A stretch of 64,000 nt of DNA from Flavobacterium poyangense (GCF_011751075.1 NZ_JAALLN010000001.1:62001-126000), one strand, 5' to 3'; positions 8,592-17,810 are shown, numbered from the stretch's first letter. Notes: a model not told the origin generated them from the letters alone. Made by a program: numbers and translations.

Positions 8592-9695
8592 ATGAAAAAA
8601 ATATTCCTTGTCCTTATATTACTCTCATTCACTGCTGCGTTTTCGCAAGACAGTATTACTATTGGCAGTAAACACCGTATTTTTTCGAAAGCGTTGAATG
8701 AAGAACGCAGTTTCTGGATTTATTTGCCACCGGATTACAACAATAGTAAACTAGCTCCTGCAAAATATCCCGTTGTTTATTTATTGGATGCCGAAAATAA
8801 CTTCCACTCCTTTACCGGACTTCAACAATCATTGGCCAAAGGGCCGTATTCTATGACTCCTCAAATGATTGTAGTAGGCATCACCAATACAAACCGTACG
8901 AGAGATTTAACTCCAACTGAAGCAAATCGCCAGGCTTTTTTTGACAAAACTAAAAAGCAGTTTCAACAAAGCGGTGGCAATAAAAATTTCATTACTTTTT
9001 TAGAAAAAGAACTCAGACCATATATAGATACCAATTACAGAACTTCTGGTTACAATGTTTTAAACGGACATTCTTTTGGTGGTTTGACTGCTGTTAATAT
9101 TCTATTGCACCATACTACTTTATTTAATTCGTATGTTATCATCGACCCGAGCCTTTGGTGGGACAATGAAATTATGAATAAAAAAGCAGATTCTATTTTT
9201 AACAAAAAAGATTTTGACAAAAGAAGTATTTATCTGGCTATGGCCAATAAAAAAAGTATTCCTCAGGATACGACAACCGATATGGCAAGAGGAATTAGAA
9301 AATTTGAGAAGTTACTGACCATTAAAAAACCTAAAAATCTTCGATGGAATTTTAAATATTATGAAAATGAAGATCACGGAACTATTCCTATTCCGGCCGA
9401 ATATGACGGTTTGCGTTTTATTTTTGAAGACCACCTGGTTCAGGTAAAAGAAGCCATACAAGATCCTTCATTGGTAGAAAAACAATATGCAAAACTTTCC
9501 GAACAACTTGGCTTTGCTTTTATCCCCTCTGAAAGTTATCTGAACTGGATGGGAAATTATTGCCTGGGAGCTGATCGAATAGATAATGCTGTTCGTTTTT
9601 TCAGAATGGCAAAAAATTATTATCCATTAAGTGTAAATGCCTCAGCAATATTAAATCAGACAATCGAAAAGCAAAAAGTAAAAGACAAAAAATAG
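8592..9695 (+). CDS. Periplasmic alpha/beta-hydrolase, Fes/IroE-like siderophore esterase
   Basis: A 367-residue exported esterase of the putative esterase (esterase D/Fes/IroE) family. The signal peptide ends at AAFSQ. The hydrolase domain has the nucleophile elbow NGHSFGG, with Ser161. A candidate catalytic His262 lies in ENEDHGT. A C-terminal segment of about 90 residues is helical and TPR-like. Homologues hydrolyse the ester backbone of tri-catecholate siderophores to free iron. Tight linkage to the PepSY gene (seven-base gap) and to four siderophore receptors supports that role here. The broader family also includes acyl esterases, so the substrate is inferred. Confidence 0.82.
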   Translation: MKKIFLVLILLSFTAAFSQDSITIGSKHRIFSKALNEERSFWIYLPPDYNNSKLAPAKYPVVYLLDAENNFHSFTGLQQSLAKGPYSMTPQMIVVGITNTNRTRDLTPTEANRQAFFDKTKKQFQQSGGNKNFITFLEKELRPYIDTNYRTSGYNVLNGHSFGGLTAVNILLHHTTLFNSYVIIDPSLWWDNEIMNKKADSIFNKKDFDKRSIYLAMANKKSIPQDTTTDMARGIRKFEKLLTIKKPKNLRWNFKYYENEDHGTIPIPAEYDGLRFIFEDHLVQVKEAIQDPSLVEKQYAKLSEQLGFAFIPSESYLNWMGNYCLGADRIDNAVRFFRMAKNYYPLSVNASAILNQTIEKQKVKDKK

Positions 9696-9762
9696 CTTAA
9701 AGAATTAACCTACTTTTCATTCGAAAAATCTAAAAAATCACCCAGATATAAAGCGTTATTGG

Positions 9763-9838
9763 TATTTAATCTAAATAAGACTTGTTAAACAAATATTAAA
9801 TTTTACATTTGCAATTATTTTTAACAAGTCTAAATAAT
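9763..9838 (+). promoter_or_regulatory. Receptor 3 promoter with two operator-like sites
   Basis: A TTG at 9782-9784 and TACATTTG at 9804-9811 are separated by 19 bases, a good Bacteroidota promoter. TATTTAATCTAAATAAG at 9763-9779 is an inverted repeat just upstream of the -33. TCTAAATAAT lies in 9829-9838, just downstream of the -7, and forms the right half of a looser repeat starting near 9815. Sites on both sides of the promoter would suit repression. Confidence 0.6.
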
Positions 9839-9857
9839 AACCAACGAATTTTATAAA

Positions 9858-12230
9858 ATGAATGAATTGAAGTATTGCAAAAAAATGATGCTTGTCTTAA
9901 GTATTTTCATGCTTTCTATAGGAACTTCTTTTGCACAACAGGGAGGAACTATAAACGGAAAAATTGAAACCAGCGACGAAAAAGCTGCAGAAGGAGTATC
10001 AGTTTCTATTAAAGGAACAAACAAAAACACAATTGCCGGAAACAACGGATTTTTTGAATTAAAAAATGTTCCCACAGGAACTCAAACCTTAATCGTTACG
10101 CTGGTAGGTTATAATGACCTTGTACAAGAAGTAACCATTAATGCCGGAGAAACTACTAAGTTAAATTTAAAATTAGATCTGTCTAATACCGAATTAAATC
10201 AGGTGGTGGTTTTGAGTAATAAAAGTGCTTTTAAAACCAATAGAATCTCATCCTCACTTCGTTTACAATCCGCTATTATTGAAATCCCGCAAAATATTCA
10301 GGTAATTACCGGAAAATTAATGCAGGATCAACAGATTTTTGATATGCTTCAAGGCGTTACCCGCAACGTGAGTGGTGCTACAAGAGTGGAACACTGGGAC
10401 AATTATGCTAATATCACAATGAGAGGAAGTCAGGTTGCTGCTTTCAGAAATGGTATGAACGTTAGTACAACTTGGGGACCATTGACCGAAGACATGAGTT
10501 TGGTAGAAAGAATAGAATTTGTAAAAGGACCGGCAGGTTTTATGCTTGCAAACGGAAACCCAAGCGGATTTTATAATGTTGTCACTAAAAAACCAAGTGG
10601 AAGAAACAAAGCCGAAGCAAGTTTATCTTACGGAAGTTTTGACTTCTACAGAGGAACAATTGATTTGGACGGAAAATTGACTAAAGACGGAAAACTTTTG
10701 TACCGTTTTAATGCTATGGGAGAAAAGAAAAACAGTTTCCGCGATTTTGATTTTAACGATCGCTACACTTTTGCTCCGGTTTTAAAATATGTACCAAATG
10801 ACAAAACTGCTATAACACTTGAATATACGCAACAATTTTCTAAAGTAAATGCAATTGGTAGTAATTATTTGTTTATGCAAGGTGGTTTTCAGGAATTACC
10901 AAGAAGTTCTACTACATCAGAACCAAATTTCGATCCAACAAGACTGCTTGAAAGAAGTATTTTAGCTATTTTTGAGCATAAAATTGATGATCACTGGAAA
11001 GTAACTTTACAAGGATCTTACCTGAATTTCAAACAAGAAGGATTGTCTTTATGGCCTTCCGGTTTTGAAAAAAACAAAGTTGGAATCCTAAAAAGAGCAG
11101 GTAGTATTTGGGATGTTTTAGGAAAAACCTATATGGCTCAAGCTTTTGCAAATGGTTCTTTCCAAACAGGTCCTATTTCCCACAAAATATTAGGAGGAAT
11201 AGACATTAGCGACAAAGCCTATTACCATGATTTTGGACAATATTTTGTAATGTCTGACTTAGACATCTACAATCCGGTACACGGGACTCTTGCAGAATCT
11301 CCTGTTTTTGACAGAAGTAAAAGTTTAAAAGAAAGAGGTACCGCATACAAAAACAGCTACGCAGCAAGCTACATACAAGACGAAATAGGTTTCTTTGATA
11401 ATTCACTTCGTTTGACATTAGCAGGAAGATTTACACTACTAAAAACTGCTGATTATTCCGGTGGAACGTCCAATGAAAAATTTACTCCTCGTGTAGGGTT
11501 AAGCTATTCTTTAGACAAAAACAATGCTTTTTATTTTGTACGTGATCAATCATTTACAGAAAACTATGGAACAAACTGGGAAGAAAAAAGTTTTAAACCA
11601 CAAACAGGAACTAATCTGGAACTAGGTTATAAAAGAGACTGGTTTAACGGAAAATGGAACTCGGTTGTCGCAGCTTACCAAATTACGATGAACAATGTAC
11701 TTACACCAGATTCAGATCACCCATATACCGGTTCTAAACAAAATTTTAGAGAAAATGGTCAGCAAAAAGTAAAAGGTGTTGAAGTTGATGTTAGAGGAGA
11801 AATCCTTAAAAACTTTGATGTTATCTTAAATTACGCCTTTACAGAAGGAAAAGTAACAAAAGACGAAAGTGTACCTAGTACAGTTGGAAGCCAAATCCCT
11901 GGATCTACAAGACATATTCAGAGCACTTGGTTAAACTATAGATTTGACCATGGCTTATTTAACGGATTTGGTGCTTCATTAGGTTACCAATATCAGGTAA
12001 AAAGAGCACCATGGTTTATTTCAAATGGAAATACTGATACCTTACCGGATTATTTCCGTGTAGATGGAGGTTTATCTTATCAGAAAAAGAAAATTTCTGT
12101 AAACCTTATCGTTAATAACATCTTCAACAAATACTTATTTTCAGGAGGTTATTACGATTATTCTAAAATGTATTATCTACAAGCCGAGGCAGGAACCAAC
12201 GCAAGGGTGACTGTTACTTATAAATTCTAA
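9858..12230 (+). CDS. TonB-dependent siderophore receptor 3
   Basis: Receptor of 790 residues with the same architecture as receptors 1 and 2. The signal peptide ends at SFAQ, followed by a carboxypeptidase-regulatory-like domain (about 33-110). The plug carries RIEFVKGPAGFMLANGNPSG and VVTKKPSG strings, and the barrel ends VTVTYKF. The plug is nearer to FhuA/FoxA-type siderophore receptors than to receptors 1 and 2, so it probably handles a different ligand. It has its own promoter with two operator-like sites and its own terminator (12242-12278). The Met codons at positions 10 and 11 are alternative starts. Confidence 0.92.
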   Translation: MNELKYCKKMMLVLSIFMLSIGTSFAQQGGTINGKIETSDEKAAEGVSVSIKGTNKNTIAGNNGFFELKNVPTGTQTLIVTLVGYNDLVQEVTINAGETTKLNLKLDLSNTELNQVVVLSNKSAFKTNRISSSLRLQSAIIEIPQNIQVITGKLMQDQQIFDMLQGVTRNVSGATRVEHWDNYANITMRGSQVAAFRNGMNVSTTWGPLTEDMSLVERIEFVKGPAGFMLANGNPSGFYNVVTKKPSGRNKAEASLSYGSFDFYRGTIDLDGKLTKDGKLLYRFNAMGEKKNSFRDFDFNDRYTFAPVLKYVPNDKTAITLEYTQQFSKVNAIGSNYLFMQGGFQELPRSSTTSEPNFDPTRLLERSILAIFEHKIDDHWKVTLQGSYLNFKQEGLSLWPSGFEKNKVGILKRAGSIWDVLGKTYMAQAFANGSFQTGPISHKILGGIDISDKAYYHDFGQYFVMSDLDIYNPVHGTLAESPVFDRSKSLKERGTAYKNSYAASYIQDEIGFFDNSLRLTLAGRFTLLKTADYSGGTSNEKFTPRVGLSYSLDKNNAFYFVRDQSFTENYGTNWEEKSFKPQTGTNLELGYKRDWFNGKWNSVVAAYQITMNNVLTPDSDHPYTGSKQNFRENGQQKVKGVEVDVRGEILKNFDVILNYAFTEGKVTKDESVPSTVGSQIPGSTRHIQSTWLNYRFDHGLFNGFGASLGYQYQVKRAPWFISNGNTDTLPDYFRVDGGLSYQKKKISVNLIVNNIFNKYLFSGGYYDYSKMYYLQAEAGTNARVTVTYKF

Positions 12231-12241
12231 TCCTAAAATAA

Positions 12242-12278
12242 AATCCCTTATAACTCAAAAGGTTTAAGGGATTTCTTT
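12242..12278 (+). terminator. Rho-independent terminator of receptor 3
   Basis: AATCCCTTA pairs with TAAGGGATT across a 13-base loop, followed by TCTTTT. Confidence 0.8.
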
Positions 12279-12280
12279 TA

Positions 12281-12598
12281 AATAATTTAAGTTACTAGTT
12301 GTGAAATGTATATTGTATACTATGAAATGTAAAATGTAAAATGAGATATGCAAACCTGAAAGAGCACATGCTTTAATTAATGGGTTTTCTTGTCTTTAGC
12401 GAAGCGATAGAATTAGATGAATTGTTACTGTATTTCATTGCTCTGCCGCAACTATATGTTCATAGAAAGTTAAAATCAATTAAATAAAACTTATTATTTT
12501 TCACATTTCACACTATACATTTCACACTATACATTTTACATTTTACAATATACATTTTACAATATACATTTTACAACTAACAACTTGAGCTAAATATT
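12281..12598. repeat. Repeat family C, element 1 (about 320 bp)
   Basis: Outer ends form an imperfect inverted repeat (AATAATTTAAGTTACTAG against the ACAACTTGAGC end). Inside are TGTAAAATG-type repeats on the left and their complements on the right. The centre (about 12365-12435) contains GCACATGCTTTAATT and AGATGAATTGTTACTGTATT. Element 2 at 34272-34616 shares this layout and core. It occupies nearly all of the 389-base gap. No open reading frame of note. Confidence 0.8.
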
Positions 12599-12619
12599 AA
12601 CCCTAATCCTATTTTCACT

Positions 12620-13345
12620 ATGAAATCAAACACTTTAAAAACAATAGCATTTTTATTTTTAATGTTAGTTACTGCTCCACAATTATTTGCTCACGCCCTT
12701 TGGATTGATACTAAAGCTACCGGAACAAAAGGTAAAGCACAGGAAATTTCAATTTACTTTGGAGAATTCTCTGAAAACGACATTACAAAAGCAGACAAAT
12801 GGTTCTCTGATTTAAAAGACTTCTCTTTGGTATTGGTAAGTCCATCAAAAAAAGAAACTAAACTAACGGCGAAAGCTTTAGACAATAGATACCAGGCTTT
12901 TTTTACACCAGATGAAGATGGTGTTTATACGATTGTAATGCACCATACAGTAAAAGATGTTTATGGTACAATGAAATTAGATTACAACTCAAGCGCTACT
13001 GTAACCGTTGGTAATAAAGCTTCAGGAAATATTGCAACGGCCAATAAAAATCAGATCAGTGTATTTTCTGAAAATGCAGATACTGCCAAAAAAGATCAAA
13101 AAATAACGGGACTTGCGTTATATGATGGTGCAGTTGCAAAAGAGGCCAAAATCAAAGTAATTGCTCCAAACGGATGGGAAAAAGAACTTTGGACAAACGA
13201 TAAAGGAGAGTTTTCTTTCACTCCTATCTGGTCTGGAAATTATATGGTAGAATATGCACATACTGATAAAGCAGAAGGCGATCATAACGGTAAAAAATAC
13301 AATGAAATCTGGAAAATGGCTACGTACCAAATTGCGGTAAAATAA
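12620..13345 (+). CDS. DUF4198-family exported protein
   Basis: A 241-residue secreted protein. The signal peptide ends at QLFA, just before HALWIDT; this His-Ala-Leu-Trp start of the mature chain is typical of DUF4198 (NikM-like) proteins. Those proteins are often coded beside nickel, cobalt or iron-siderophore transport genes and are thought to bind metal or assist uptake in the periplasm. A second beta-sandwich with IKVIAPNGWEKELWT follows in the last 90 residues. It lies between two TonB-dependent receptors and has its own terminator. The binding role is family-based and not shown. Confidence 0.8.
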   Translation: MKSNTLKTIAFLFLMLVTAPQLFAHALWIDTKATGTKGKAQEISIYFGEFSENDITKADKWFSDLKDFSLVLVSPSKKETKLTAKALDNRYQAFFTPDEDGVYTIVMHHTVKDVYGTMKLDYNSSATVTVGNKASGNIATANKNQISVFSENADTAKKDQKITGLALYDGAVAKEAKIKVIAPNGWEKELWTNDKGEFSFTPIWSGNYMVEYAHTDKAEGDHNGKKYNEIWKMATYQIAVK

Positions 13346-13428
13346 ATAGTGCAAACAGGAACAACTAGATTCCAGATCATTAGAATAATTTTGTGAATTA
13401 TTCGCTTCACGAGATATTCATTTTCTTT

Positions 13429-13468
13429 AAAACGAGACCTATTTTTTTAAATACGTCTCGTTTTATTT
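13429..13468 (+). terminator. Rho-independent terminator of the DUF4198 gene
   Basis: AAAACGAGAC at 13429-13438 pairs with GTCTCGTTTT at 13455-13464, followed by ATTTTA. Confidence 0.75.
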
Positions 13469-13512
13469 TATAAGTGATACTGCTGTTTACTATCTCACTA
13501 AATTAAAATAAC

Positions 13513-13545
13513 CCTAAGACAATCTTAAGACAACCTTAAGACAAA
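13513..13545 (+). promoter_or_regulatory. Three 11-bp direct repeats upstream of receptor 4
   Basis: CCTAAGACAAT, CTTAAGACAAC and CTTAAGACAAA stand head to tail, ending 27 bases before the -7 element and covering the usual activator/-33 zone. One-turn (11-bp) direct repeats are the usual target layout of OmpR/PhoB-type response regulators. On the other strand the unit reads TTGTCTTAAG, somewhat like an enterobacterial Pho-box half site. Confidence 0.5.
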
Positions 13546-13572
13546 TAAATTTCAATAGCCGGAGTTCAGGAC

Positions 13573-13611
13573 TACTTTTGCGAAAAATTATTTTTATTTA
13601 TTCCAAATAAG
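13573..13611 (+). promoter_or_regulatory. Receptor 4 promoter (-7) and operator-like inverted repeat
   Basis: TACTTTTG at 13573-13580 is the -7 element. TTATTTATTCCAAATAAG at 13594-13611 is an inverted repeat resembling the site before the other receptors. The TACTTTTGCG...AAAATTAT leader resembles that of receptor 2. Confidence 0.55.
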
Positions 13612-13616
13612 TCAGT

Positions 13617-15881
13617 ATGAAATATATTCTACTCTTCGGATTATCTATTCTAAGCCTAAGCTCTTACAGTCAGCAATATACAGCCAATGATAGTGGTAGT
13701 TCGATAAACGATACCGTAAAAAAAAGAAAAGGTGAAGTTCTTAAAGATGTCATCATTACAACCAACAGAGAACCTAAACCGGTTACCGCAGTTCGTTCGG
13801 GGTTAAAACCAATGGACAACCCTCAAAGCATTCAAGTGATCGGTTCTGAAGTTATAGAACAACAACAAGCTATTCGTCTAAGCGATGTTATCAAAAATGC
13901 CAATGGTGTATATGTAAGCTCCGCTCGTGGTGGTGCTCAGGAATCCTTTTTCTCAAGAGGATATGACATGTCTGCCAATAATATGTTTAAAAACGGTTTT
14001 CGTTACAATTCCGGTTCTATTCCTGATGTTTCAGGTTTAGAGAAGGTTGAGTTTCTTAAAGGTGGTTCTGCCCTACTATTCGGAAATGTAGCCCCGGGTG
14101 GAATCTTAAATCTGGTTACTAAAACACCACAATTTAAATCAGGTGGTGAAATTTCCATGCAAATAGGAAGTTACGCTTACTACAAACCTTCTTTTGATTT
14201 TTACGGTCCGCTTAGTAAATCGGTAGCTTTTAGAATAAACGGTTCTTATGAAAACTCTGAAAGTTTCAGAGATGTAGTAAAAAACGAACGTGTTTATGTT
14301 AATCCCTCTTTACTTTTTGTAATTACCCCTAAAACACAAATCACCGTTCAGGGAGATTATCTAACAGCAGATTGGACTCCCGATTTCGGAACAGGGATTA
14401 TAGGAAAAGAAATCCTTGATTTACCTCGTAATACTTTTTACGGATCACTTTGGTCTAATGGTACTACCAAATCGTCAAGTGCTTCGATCTTATTGAATCA
14501 TGATTTCACTAAAAACTGGAAACTTAATTTCAATAGTTCTTTCCAAACTTACGACAGAGCGCAAAAATCGACAGCTCAATTATCGGGCTTAGATGACCCT
14601 AAACTATATCCGGTTCCCGGTTTCTGGAACAGAGGATTGGTTCAGACTAAAAACTTAGAGCAAATTTTGGGAGATCAATTAAGCTTACAAGGAAACTTTA
14701 ACACAGGGTCTGTTAAACATCAATTATTTGCTGGCGCAGATTGGGAAAATTCATTCGCAACAGCCTATACTTATGCTTTTACTCCTGCAACTTATGATAG
14801 AATCAATCTTTTTGATTTCGATCCATCTATGCAGAGAAACGATATTCCAAACGCCAGAACTACTCAGATTGGAAAAACAGAAACCAATCGTTTTGGGGTA
14901 TACTTTCAAGACTTAATTTCTGTTACAGAAAAATTCAAAGTATTAGCTGGTCTTCGTTGGTCTTGGCAAGAAGCAGAAGTTACAACTTATGCGGAAAAGC
15001 TTGATAAAGGCGTTCAAGTACTAACTCCGGAAAATGCAACAGCAGTAGTTGGTCCAAAAAAATTAGATAATGCTTTTTCTCCAAAAGTAGGATTAGTATA
15101 CCAACCTACAAAAGAAATCTCTTTATTTGGTAGTTACTCTAATTCATTTACACCAAATACAGGAACAACTGTTGACTTAAAACCAATAGAACCTTCTATC
15201 ATTGACCAATACGAAGCAGGTATTAAAACCGACTTCTTACAAGGAATGATAAGCACAAACGTTGCAGTTTACCAAATCACCAACAGCAATCTGGCTCAAA
15301 CAGCAGAATTTGATGCAAATGGAGCATTAAATGTGAACAGTCAATTAAAAGTATTAGGTGGAGGAACAAAAAGTAAAGGTATTGAAGTTGACATTACCGC
15401 AAAACCATTGGAAGGTCTTTCTGTAAATGCCGGTTATAGTTATAATGATATGCGTTATACCAATACTTCAGGAACAAGCGGAAGTTTTGTTGAAGGAGAT
15501 CGTGTTGCCAGAACTCCAAGAAATACAGCCAACTTAAGCTTCTTTTACAGAGTCCCTGAAGGAATGTTAAAAGGCCTTACTTTTGGTGCCATCGGAAACT
15601 ATATTGGTGATCGATTAGGCGGATGGAATGATGATTATCTATGGACAGAAAATAAAAACTCAAATCCAAAAACCTATACGGTAACCATTAGAGATCGTGA
15701 TATTCCAATTGAAGGATACACCACCATTGATGTATCTGCCGGTTATGAGTGGAGAAAATTCTCTATTTTATGTAAGCTGTCTAATATCACAAACGAATTG
15801 AATTACACGGTTCACGAAAATTACAGTGTAAACCCAATCGCACCACGTCAGATTATGACAAGCCTTAAATACAAGTTCTAA
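13617..15881 (+). CDS. TonB-dependent siderophore receptor 4, no N-terminal beta-sandwich
   Basis: Receptor of 754 residues in the FpvA/FhuA-like siderophore class. The signal peptide ends near SSYSQ. A TonB-box-like stretch (LKDVIITT) leads straight into the plug, without the carboxypeptidase-regulatory-like domain carried by the other three receptors. Plug landmarks are VEFLKGGSALLFGNVAPGG and LVTKTPQF; the barrel ends SLKYKF. It has its own promoter, the shared operator-like site, and extra 11-bp direct repeats at 13513-13545, so its control probably differs from that of its neighbours. Terminator at 15906-15959. Confidence 0.92.
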   Translation: MKYILLFGLSILSLSSYSQQYTANDSGSSINDTVKKRKGEVLKDVIITTNREPKPVTAVRSGLKPMDNPQSIQVIGSEVIEQQQAIRLSDVIKNANGVYVSSARGGAQESFFSRGYDMSANNMFKNGFRYNSGSIPDVSGLEKVEFLKGGSALLFGNVAPGGILNLVTKTPQFKSGGEISMQIGSYAYYKPSFDFYGPLSKSVAFRINGSYENSESFRDVVKNERVYVNPSLLFVITPKTQITVQGDYLTADWTPDFGTGIIGKEILDLPRNTFYGSLWSNGTTKSSSASILLNHDFTKNWKLNFNSSFQTYDRAQKSTAQLSGLDDPKLYPVPGFWNRGLVQTKNLEQILGDQLSLQGNFNTGSVKHQLFAGADWENSFATAYTYAFTPATYDRINLFDFDPSMQRNDIPNARTTQIGKTETNRFGVYFQDLISVTEKFKVLAGLRWSWQEAEVTTYAEKLDKGVQVLTPENATAVVGPKKLDNAFSPKVGLVYQPTKEISLFGSYSNSFTPNTGTTVDLKPIEPSIIDQYEAGIKTDFLQGMISTNVAVYQITNSNLAQTAEFDANGALNVNSQLKVLGGGTKSKGIEVDITAKPLEGLSVNAGYSYNDMRYTNTSGTSGSFVEGDRVARTPRNTANLSFFYRVPEGMLKGLTFGAIGNYIGDRLGGWNDDYLWTENKNSNPKTYTVTIRDRDIPIEGYTTIDVSAGYEWRKFSILCKLSNITNELNYTVHENYSVNPIAPRQIMTSLKYKF

Positions 15882-15905
15882 AATTTTGAATTAGACTTTA
15901 AACTT

Positions 15906-15959
15906 CCAAAGCTCTTTCTGTACTCTATTTTGAGAAACTGAAAGGGCTTTGGTCTTTTA
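15906..15959 (+). terminator. Rho-independent terminator of receptor 4
   Basis: CCAAAGCTCTTTC pairs with GAAAGGGCTTTGG (one mismatch) across a loop of about 20 bases, then TCTTTTA. Confidence 0.7.
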
Positions 15960-16017
15960 TAGAGATTAACATGAAAGTCTGTGGAGAAATAAGAATTTTA
16001 GTGAACTTTAAATTTAT

Positions 16018-16232
16018 TTAACCGCAAGGGACGTGAAGCAAAAAAACGCAAAGTACACAGGACTTATAAATCACTTAGCGCACTCCTATGTTTGCAGAGA
16101 AATTTTTTCACGCAGATCTAGCAGATTTATTTAGAGAGTTTTTATTGAAATCGCAGAGCAAAAATATCGGCTTAATCTGCTAGATCTGCGTGCATAAAAA
16201 AAACTTTGCGCTTTTGCGATCTTTGCGGTTAA
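16018..16232. repeat. Palindromic repeat family A, copy 2
   Basis: Inner arms CACGCAGATCTAGCAGATT (16109-16127) and its exact complement (16174-16192) pair over 19 bases. Outer arms TTAACCGC (16018) and GCGGTTAA (ends 16232) close a longer hairpin. It fills most of the gap between receptor 4 and the permease. Confidence 0.85.
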
Positions 16233-16366
16233 AATAAACTGCACATTTTATAAGAAGTAGAAATTTCACAAAAAAGCCCACAACTTTTGCGCATGATCCC
16301 GAAAAACCTCGTTTACTTCTAAATGAGGTTTTTGGCTTTATCAAAAGAAAGTTTTTTTATTATCCC

Positions 16367-16374
16367 TACTTTTG
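16367..16374 (+). promoter_or_regulatory. Permease promoter -7 element
   Basis: TACTTTTG matches TAnnTTTG and lies 24 bases before the ATG at 16398. It is inside the longest possible frame, so the upstream ATG at 16323 is unlikely to be used. No clear -33 TTG. Confidence 0.5.
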
Positions 16375-16397
16375 CTCACCAAATCAAAACAATACAA

Positions 16398-17711
16398 ATG
16401 ATAGATTCCAAAAAGAACCAATTAAAAAAAAGCTTAGGATTAAGTTTTAATATTGCCGTCTTAATTGGGGGAACAATCGGAGTCGGAATTTTACGAACTC
16501 CCGGTACAATTGCTTCCTTGTTGGACAATTACTGGCTTATTATTATTTCGTGGCTCATTGGCGGATTGTATGTTCTTTTAGGAGCAAACTCCTATGCCGA
16601 ACTGGCCACCATGCTCCCAAAAGCTGGAGGTTCTTACAATTATATCAAAAGAGCATTTGGCGATTATGCCGGTTTTTTATCGGGCTGGTTTGACTATATT
16701 ACAAATGTAAGTCCACCCGCTTTTTACTGTATAGTGATCAGCGAATATATCATTATTTTGTTTCCGGGACTTGCAAGTCACTCCACCACAATCGCAATTT
16801 CATTGTTACTTGCCTTTGTGCTCCTGCATTTAAGTGGTGTAAAAAACGGAAGTGCCATTCAGCAAATCACGAGTTTTCTAAAAGTAATCTGTTTTGTTTG
16901 TTTGCTTGTGGCTTGTTTTATGTATTCGGGAGTACAATTACCTACAATTCAAAAAGACAGTTCATTCTTTCAGATCGGTCTTATACTTGGCTTTTTCAAG
17001 TCACTCCAATTGATCATCGGAACGTATAATGGCTGGAATGGCGTTTGCTTTTTTGCCGAAGAAAATGACGATCCGGGTAAAAACATTCCTCGATCGTTAT
17101 ATAGCGGGGTATTATTAGTAATTGCCATTTATGTTTTATTGAATGTTGCTTTTTTTCATGTTTTGCCTGTTGAAACTTTAGCAAAATCTAATTTGGCTGC
17201 TGCCGATGTTGCCAACATCATTTTCGGAAAAAACGGGGCAATCATTGTTACGGTGATCTCCATCTTTTCATTAATAAGTATTTTAAATGCCTTTATGATG
17301 ATTCCACCCAGAATCTTATACGGACTAAGCCGCGATGGTTTTTTTAGCGAAAAAGGAACAAAAGTCAACAAAGGCGGAACTCCCGTGGCAGCACTTTTGG
17401 TTTCTTCTTTGTTCAGCTTAATTTTAATTTGTATCGGTTCTTTCGAAGCATTATTTTCGTTTGCTGCCTTTACCTCTATCATCGTTTGGGCGCTAGCGTA
17501 TTTTTCATTGTTAAAACTTAGAACAAAAGAACCTGATTTACCAAGACCCTACCACTCGTTTTGGTATCCTTGGTCCACTATTATTGCTATTATCGTGTCA
17601 CTGGCCTTATTAATTGGTTTTATATACAGTGATCCGCAAAGCTTTGGAATTATAGTCGTTATTACCCTAATTTCCTATCCTTTGTTTTTGATTTTAAATC
17701 GCAAAAAATAA
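16398..17711 (+). CDS. APC-family amino acid permease
   Basis: A 437-residue inner-membrane transporter of the amino acid-polyamine-organocation superfamily. About twelve hydrophobic helices are visible. Helix 1 carries the substrate-binding motif GGTIGVGILRTPGTI, typical of APC transporters such as AdiC and LAT-like exchangers. Also visible are YAELATMLPKAGGSYNYIKR and PPRILYGLSRDG. I start it at 16398 because a promoter element lies just upstream and the family normally begins near the first helix. It is monocistronic between the receptor cluster and a bidirectional terminator. It may be unrelated to iron uptake; substrate is not predictable. Confidence 0.88.
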   Translation: MIDSKKNQLKKSLGLSFNIAVLIGGTIGVGILRTPGTIASLLDNYWLIIISWLIGGLYVLLGANSYAELATMLPKAGGSYNYIKRAFGDYAGFLSGWFDYITNVSPPAFYCIVISEYIIILFPGLASHSTTIAISLLLAFVLLHLSGVKNGSAIQQITSFLKVICFVCLLVACFMYSGVQLPTIQKDSSFFQIGLILGFFKSLQLIIGTYNGWNGVCFFAEENDDPGKNIPRSLYSGVLLVIAIYVLLNVAFFHVLPVETLAKSNLAAADVANIIFGKNGAIIVTVISIFSLISILNAFMMIPPRILYGLSRDGFFSEKGTKVNKGGTPVAALLVSSLFSLILICIGSFEALFSFAAFTSIIVWALAYFSLLKLRTKEPDLPRPYHSFWYPWSTIIAIIVSLALLIGFIYSDPQSFGIIVVITLISYPLFLILNRKK

Positions 17712-17729
17712 AAAATAATTTTTAAACAA

Positions 17730-17763
17730 AAACCCGACAGGTTTTTAGAAACCTGTCGGGTTT
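17730..17763. terminator. Bidirectional terminator between permease and TPR-like gene
   Basis: AAACCCGACAGGTTT pairs perfectly with AAACCTGTCGGGTTT around TTAG. T-rich flanks on both strands let it serve the permease (+) and the convergent gene ending at 17811 (-). Confidence 0.85.
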
Positions 17764-17810
17764 GTTTATTTAAATAAGATCTAAATATTGAAATACGGCA
17801 GCGGGATTTT

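Noticed and set aside
16323..16397. N-terminal extension of the APC permease
   Set aside because: A -7 promoter element lies inside it and the family begins near the Met at 16398.
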